From: a virus
Virus record (IMG/VR): IMGVR_UViG_3300008110_000329
Coordinates: 1 to 45,557 of that record
Length of the DNA: 45,557 nt
Reading direction: 5' to 3' (one strand)
The notes under the pieces are model-generated. The model saw nothing but the letters and a program-made list of their open reading frames with translations. It was not told the origin of the DNA and made no database searches. Made by a program: the position numbers and the translations under genes. This document shows positions 42,655-45,557 of the stretch, in pieces; position 1 is the stretch's first letter; each line of letters begins with the position of its first letter.

Positions 42655-45102
42655 ATGGCAGATAAAAACGACAAACTCAAGAAAGGTTTACTTAAAGACA
42701 TCTTAAAACAGGTGAAGGGAGTAAACGAACAGTTTGAAAAAGTCGCTCAAGCTGAAATGGAAGCTGCTGCCGAAGGAAAGGGATTTATCTCTGGAACATT
42801 TGCGAAAGCCAAAGCAAGAGAAAGAATTGCCCAAGAATATATGATGGCAACGAAAGGAACCATCAATAAAAGACAAGCCATTTTTGATGCACTAGGTTTA
42901 GAAAAAATTGGTAAAATGGCAGAGGCATTTTCCCCAGGCGAAAAAGCTGAGCCTCCTGCTGAATTAGTTAAGAAATTTGGATTAGATAAGAAGTCAGCAA
43001 AACAAGGTGGTGCAGCTGGTAGAAATATTGCGAAACCACTATCGCTTATTCTAAGAAATGTCATTGAAACAAATAAGATAGTAAAGACTATCGAAAAAAG
43101 TTTAGCAAAAGCCAGCGCACCAAGAAGCAGTCGTTACGTGTTTGATCCAAGAATGGCTGGTGGCGGAAGATATCGAGACACAGTTACAAATAAACTTGTA
43201 TCAACTAAAGTAGCACAAGGCGAAAGAACAGCTGCCTTGACTGCTGCTATCGGTGCTGATGAGCAACCATTGGTTCAATTGAAAGAAACATTAGATAGTC
43301 GCTTTGAAGAATTAGATGAATCAATAAAAAATATTAGGAAACTCGAAAGCGCTGTCAGTGGCATTAAGTTTTCGATTGATGGCGTTATTCCAAGAATGGT
43401 AGGACTTTCAGTACACAGTAAGTTAGATTTAATTTTAGCAAAAAGTTCTGCACCTGACGTAGATCTACCTGATAGCAACAGAAGAAAACCTTCTGTTCGA
43501 GACAGACTAAAGAAAGGTGTTAAGGGTTTGGGGAGACTCGCAACTCGAGCAATAGGTGTCGCAACATCAGCACCAGTTGTTGCTGCAGCTGGTGCCGCAG
43601 CTGTTGTTGGCGCAGGAGCATATGCATTAAACAGAGGAATGACTGCTGCAGGTAATACTGCGAAGTCAGCTATGGATGCGCTTGAGAAAAAATATGGTCT
43701 CAAACCCATATATGATGCAAAGGGTAATGCGACTGGATACAGTGTAAATGGAAGGAATTATGGATTAACCGATTTACCACAAGAATATAAAGACTTGATT
43801 GCGGCTTATGGTCCAGGTGATAAAAGAAGTTTTGATGCTAGACAAGCACTAGCAAGAATTAATAAAAACCCTGAAAAGTATAGAATGTTGGAAATTGGTT
43901 ATAAGCCAAAACCTGCAGCAGCAATTTCTACTCCTCCTGTTCAATCAAAAGTAACTGGTGCACCAACAACAGCTGCACCAACAAGCACAGCTCAAAGAGC
44001 TATTTCTGCTGTTAGAGGAACTGTCTCAGCTGCTGTTACAGCAGGATCTACTGCAGCAAGCAAAGTCGGCAGTACTGTAGGTGGCGCTGTCACCTCAGCA
44101 GGTGCAGCAGTGAGTGGCGCTGCAAGTGGAATTATGGGAACAATAACCTCAGCAATGAATAGTGTTGGGTTAACAAATAAATTTGCTCAAATAGCATTAC
44201 TAGCGAATATTAAAAAAGAATCAGGATTCAAACCTACGGGCGAAAACCTAAAATATTCAGGCACATCAAACGATCGCATTCGTAAAATTTTTGGTTCTCG
44301 CGCAGCAAAATACTCTGACGAAGAATTGAATGTAATTAAGAAAGATGAATATAAAATGGGCGAATTGATGTATGGTAAGGATACTCGTGTTGGTCAAAGT
44401 ATGGGTAATAAAGAAGAAGGTGATGGATACAAGTATCGTGGGCGTGGCTTTATTCAGCTAACAGGAAAAAATAATTATGCTGCATATGGCAAACAAATAG
44501 GTGTTGATTTAGTTGGTAATCCAGATTTAGCAAACGATCCTGTTATTGCTGCGCAAATAGCAGCAAGATTTATTATGACAGGATTAAAAAATAAAATAAA
44601 CTTCACTGATCAAAAATCTGCCAACATGGCTGTTACTAAAACGATTGGTGGTAATCTTGATTTATCAAAGGGATATGGTGCTGAAATTTTAGCGAAAGTA
44701 GATGCTTATTCAAATGATTTCGGCAATATTTCTGGCGGATCGACAAGTGGATCAACTGGCAGTGGACCTATGTTAGCATCAACAACTGCACCAAGTAGTA
44801 GTCCTATGGTAGCATCAACAACTCCATCTTCTTCATCAATAACACCTGCACAGAATACAACAGGAACTCAAGTTGCTCAAGGTTCTTCGCAACTCGAAAC
44901 ATCAAAGATGGTTGCATCAACAGCCCAACCTGCGGCACCAGTAGTTATTAATAATTCTGTTGGTAACAATAATATGCCACCACAAGCACCAAAGCAACCA
45001 TTGCCTATGGCGTCGACAAGACCATCTGACAATGCATATAATCGTGCTATCGCAAAAGACTTCGCTCATCCAACGGCATTTACTTCTGTCGGTATGGCAT
45101 AA
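42655..45102 (+). CDS. Tape-measure/hub candidate with GH19 lysozyme domain
   Basis: An 815-aa protein. The N-terminal third is charged and helical (KLKKGLLKDILKQVKGVNEQ, then FEELDESIKNIRKLESAVSG). A hydrophobic segment at 307-326 (PVVAAAGAAAVVGAGAYAL) could cross a membrane, as in tape-measure proteins that help DNA entry. A long Ala/Ser/Thr-rich linker follows. Residues about 500-685 form a GH19 chitinase-type lysozyme: catalytic E522 in NIKKESGF, E530 in GENLKYS, and YRGRGFIQLTGKNNY (594-608). The C-terminal 115 residues are Ser/Thr/Pro-rich and low-complexity. It follows the gp26/gp51 frameshift unit, where a tape measure is expected; T4 gp29 is the analogue, but I see no clear match, so no symbol is given. 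Confidence 0.68.
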   Translation: MADKNDKLKKGLLKDILKQVKGVNEQFEKVAQAEMEAAAEGKGFISGTFAKAKARERIAQEYMMATKGTINKRQAIFDALGLEKIGKMAEAFSPGEKAEPPAELVKKFGLDKKSAKQGGAAGRNIAKPLSLILRNVIETNKIVKTIEKSLAKASAPRSSRYVFDPRMAGGGRYRDTVTNKLVSTKVAQGERTAALTAAIGADEQPLVQLKETLDSRFEELDESIKNIRKLESAVSGIKFSIDGVIPRMVGLSVHSKLDLILAKSSAPDVDLPDSNRRKPSVRDRLKKGVKGLGRLATRAIGVATSAPVVAAAGAAAVVGAGAYALNRGMTAAGNTAKSAMDALEKKYGLKPIYDAKGNATGYSVNGRNYGLTDLPQEYKDLIAAYGPGDKRSFDARQALARINKNPEKYRMLEIGYKPKPAAAISTPPVQSKVTGAPTTAAPTSTAQRAISAVRGTVSAAVTAGSTAASKVGSTVGGAVTSAGAAVSGAASGIMGTITSAMNSVGLTNKFAQIALLANIKKESGFKPTGENLKYSGTSNDRIRKIFGSRAAKYSDEELNVIKKDEYKMGELMYGKDTRVGQSMGNKEEGDGYKYRGRGFIQLTGKNNYAAYGKQIGVDLVGNPDLANDPVIAAQIAARFIMTGLKNKINFTDQKSANMAVTKTIGGNLDLSKGYGAEILAKVDAYSNDFGNISGGSTSGSTGSGPMLASTTAPSSSPMVASTTPSSSSITPAQNTTGTQVAQGSSQLETSKMVASTAQPAAPVVINNSVGNNNMPPQAPKQPLPMASTRPSDNAYNRAIAKDFAHPTAFTSVGMA

Positions 45103-45125
45103 AAAAAGGGGGACCGAAGTCCCCC
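45101..45125 (-). terminator. Rho-independent terminator of gp32
   Basis: A perfect 7-bp G+C-rich stem, GGGGGAC with GTCCCCC around a four-base loop, is followed on the minus strand by seven T residues (seven A residues at 45101-45107 on the plus strand). It lies 30 nt after the gp32 stop, an arrangement expected for a strongly expressed single gene. It also marks the convergent end of the plus-strand operon. Confidence 0.88.
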
Positions 45126-45154
45126 TGAAAACATCTACCGTTTTCTAATCGAAA

Positions 45155-45557
45155 TTACTCAGCAGCAAGTTTCTCGAAGAATGCCATGTCGTCATCATCA
45201 GAGACGCTGACATTTTCCGCAGTGACTTTCTTGGCAGGAGTAGAGCGAATGACAGGAGCGGCTGCTTCTTCATCATCAACTCGCTTGGCGGATGCACCAG
45301 CAACGCCACCAGCACCAAGAACCTTATCCAACTTCGCCTTGAGTTCATCATAGGATTTGAAGTTATCAGCCTTCAAGAAATCCTTGAGCGAATGCGCTGA
45401 CTTCCAAACCTGTTCAATCTTCGCATCGTCGCTATCGAACAATGCAGCAGGAGATTCAAACTCCGACTTGTCATAGTTGCGATAACCTTCGACATTACGA
45501 ATCTTGACCTTGAAGTTTGCGCCCTTCCAGAAATCGAAAGGATTCATTGGAGTCTCA
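45155..45557 (-). CDS. 32: ssDNA-binding protein (gp32-like), C-terminal part
   Basis: The end of a gp32-like single-strand binding protein; the gene begins beyond the right edge. The open frame continues upstream of the internal Met as ETPMNPFDFWKGANFKVKI, a hallmark of the gp32 core end, followed by GYRNYDKSEF. The linker has acidic and Ala-rich runs, and the very C-terminus is SDDDDMAFFEKLAAE, the acidic tail that in T4 gp32 recruits replication and recombination proteins. The orientation is opposite to the tape-measure unit, and the gene has its own terminator. This places a replication gene directly beside the late operon. Confidence 0.92.
   Translation of the reverse strand, partial: ETPMNPFDFWKGANFKVKIRNVEGYRNYDKSEFESPAALFDSDDAKIEQVWKSAHSLKDFLKADNFKSYDELKAKLDKVLGAGGVAGASAKRVDDEEAAAPVIRSTPAKKVTAENVSVSDDDDMAFFEKLAAE

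Noticed and set aside
45101-45125. Terminator for the plus-strand tape-measure unit
   Set aside because: On the plus strand the stem is followed by TGAAAAC, not a U-tract; the T7 run lies on the minus-strand side, so it serves gp32. Weak action on the plus strand is not excluded.

Overview
The window is a late/structural region of a T4-like contractile-tailed phage (myovirus). Terminase, neck, baseplate, hub and head-completion proteins are recognisable by sequence and lie largely in T4 order. The base composition is AT-rich, and the proteins look like those of marine T4-like phages (cyanophage and pelagiphage type): very large gp7/gp8-region baseplate proteins, a DUF4815-like protein, collagen-like fibres, and surface-chemistry genes between fibre genes. 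The host cannot be read from the sequence. No tRNA, CRISPR, integrase or IS was seen.

Layout. Positions 1-40064 are one almost gapless minus-strand series. Read right to left in the direction of transcription it is: gp48, gp53, gp27, gp5, an unknown protein, gp25, gp6, gp7, gp8, two very large baseplate/fibre-base proteins, a small coiled-coil protein, a fibre gene split by a frameshift, two paralogous TNYN-repeat proteins, a 2OG-Fe(II) oxygenase, two paralogous proteins of unknown function, a Skp1-GnT1-like glycosyltransferase, a small beta protein, a 1058-aa collagen-like fibre, a GT4 glycosyltransferase, an unknown protein, a DUF6445-like oxygenase, a GT-A glycosyltransferase, then gp13, gp14, gp15, gp16 (TerS) and the start of gp17 (TerL). 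From a 23-bp divergent spacer the plus strand carries gp4, a conserved protein, a gp54/gp19-like tube protein, gp26, a 66-codon gp51-like ORF reachable only by a -1 frameshift, and a tape-measure/hub candidate with a GH19 lysozyme domain. A minus-strand gp32 (ssDNA-binding protein) C-terminus, with its own hairpin-U7 terminator, closes the window.

How it works together. Most genes build the tail and package DNA. Neighbouring genes commonly overlap at TAATG/ATGA-type junctions, which suggests translational coupling. T4-type late promoter motifs (NATAAATA) occur at a few gene starts, including one perfect TATAAATA before gp25. The accessory block (about 3.3-18.4 kb) holds receptor-binding candidates together with enzymes that could modify them.

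Most notable points: (1) a canonical A AAT TTT -1 slippery heptamer joining gp26 to a start-less gp51-like ORF, the architecture of lambda G/GT tail chaperones; (2) a Gly-Pro-Gln collagen fibre encoded near a prolyl-hydroxylase-like oxygenase and a GlcNAc-transferase of the family that acts on hydroxyproline in Dictyostelium Skp1; (3) a cupredoxin-like domain with a complete set of type-1 copper ligands inside that fibre; (4) two TNYN-repeat proteins each carrying one unique island; (5) loss of lysozyme from gp5 and its presence on the tape-measure/hub candidate.
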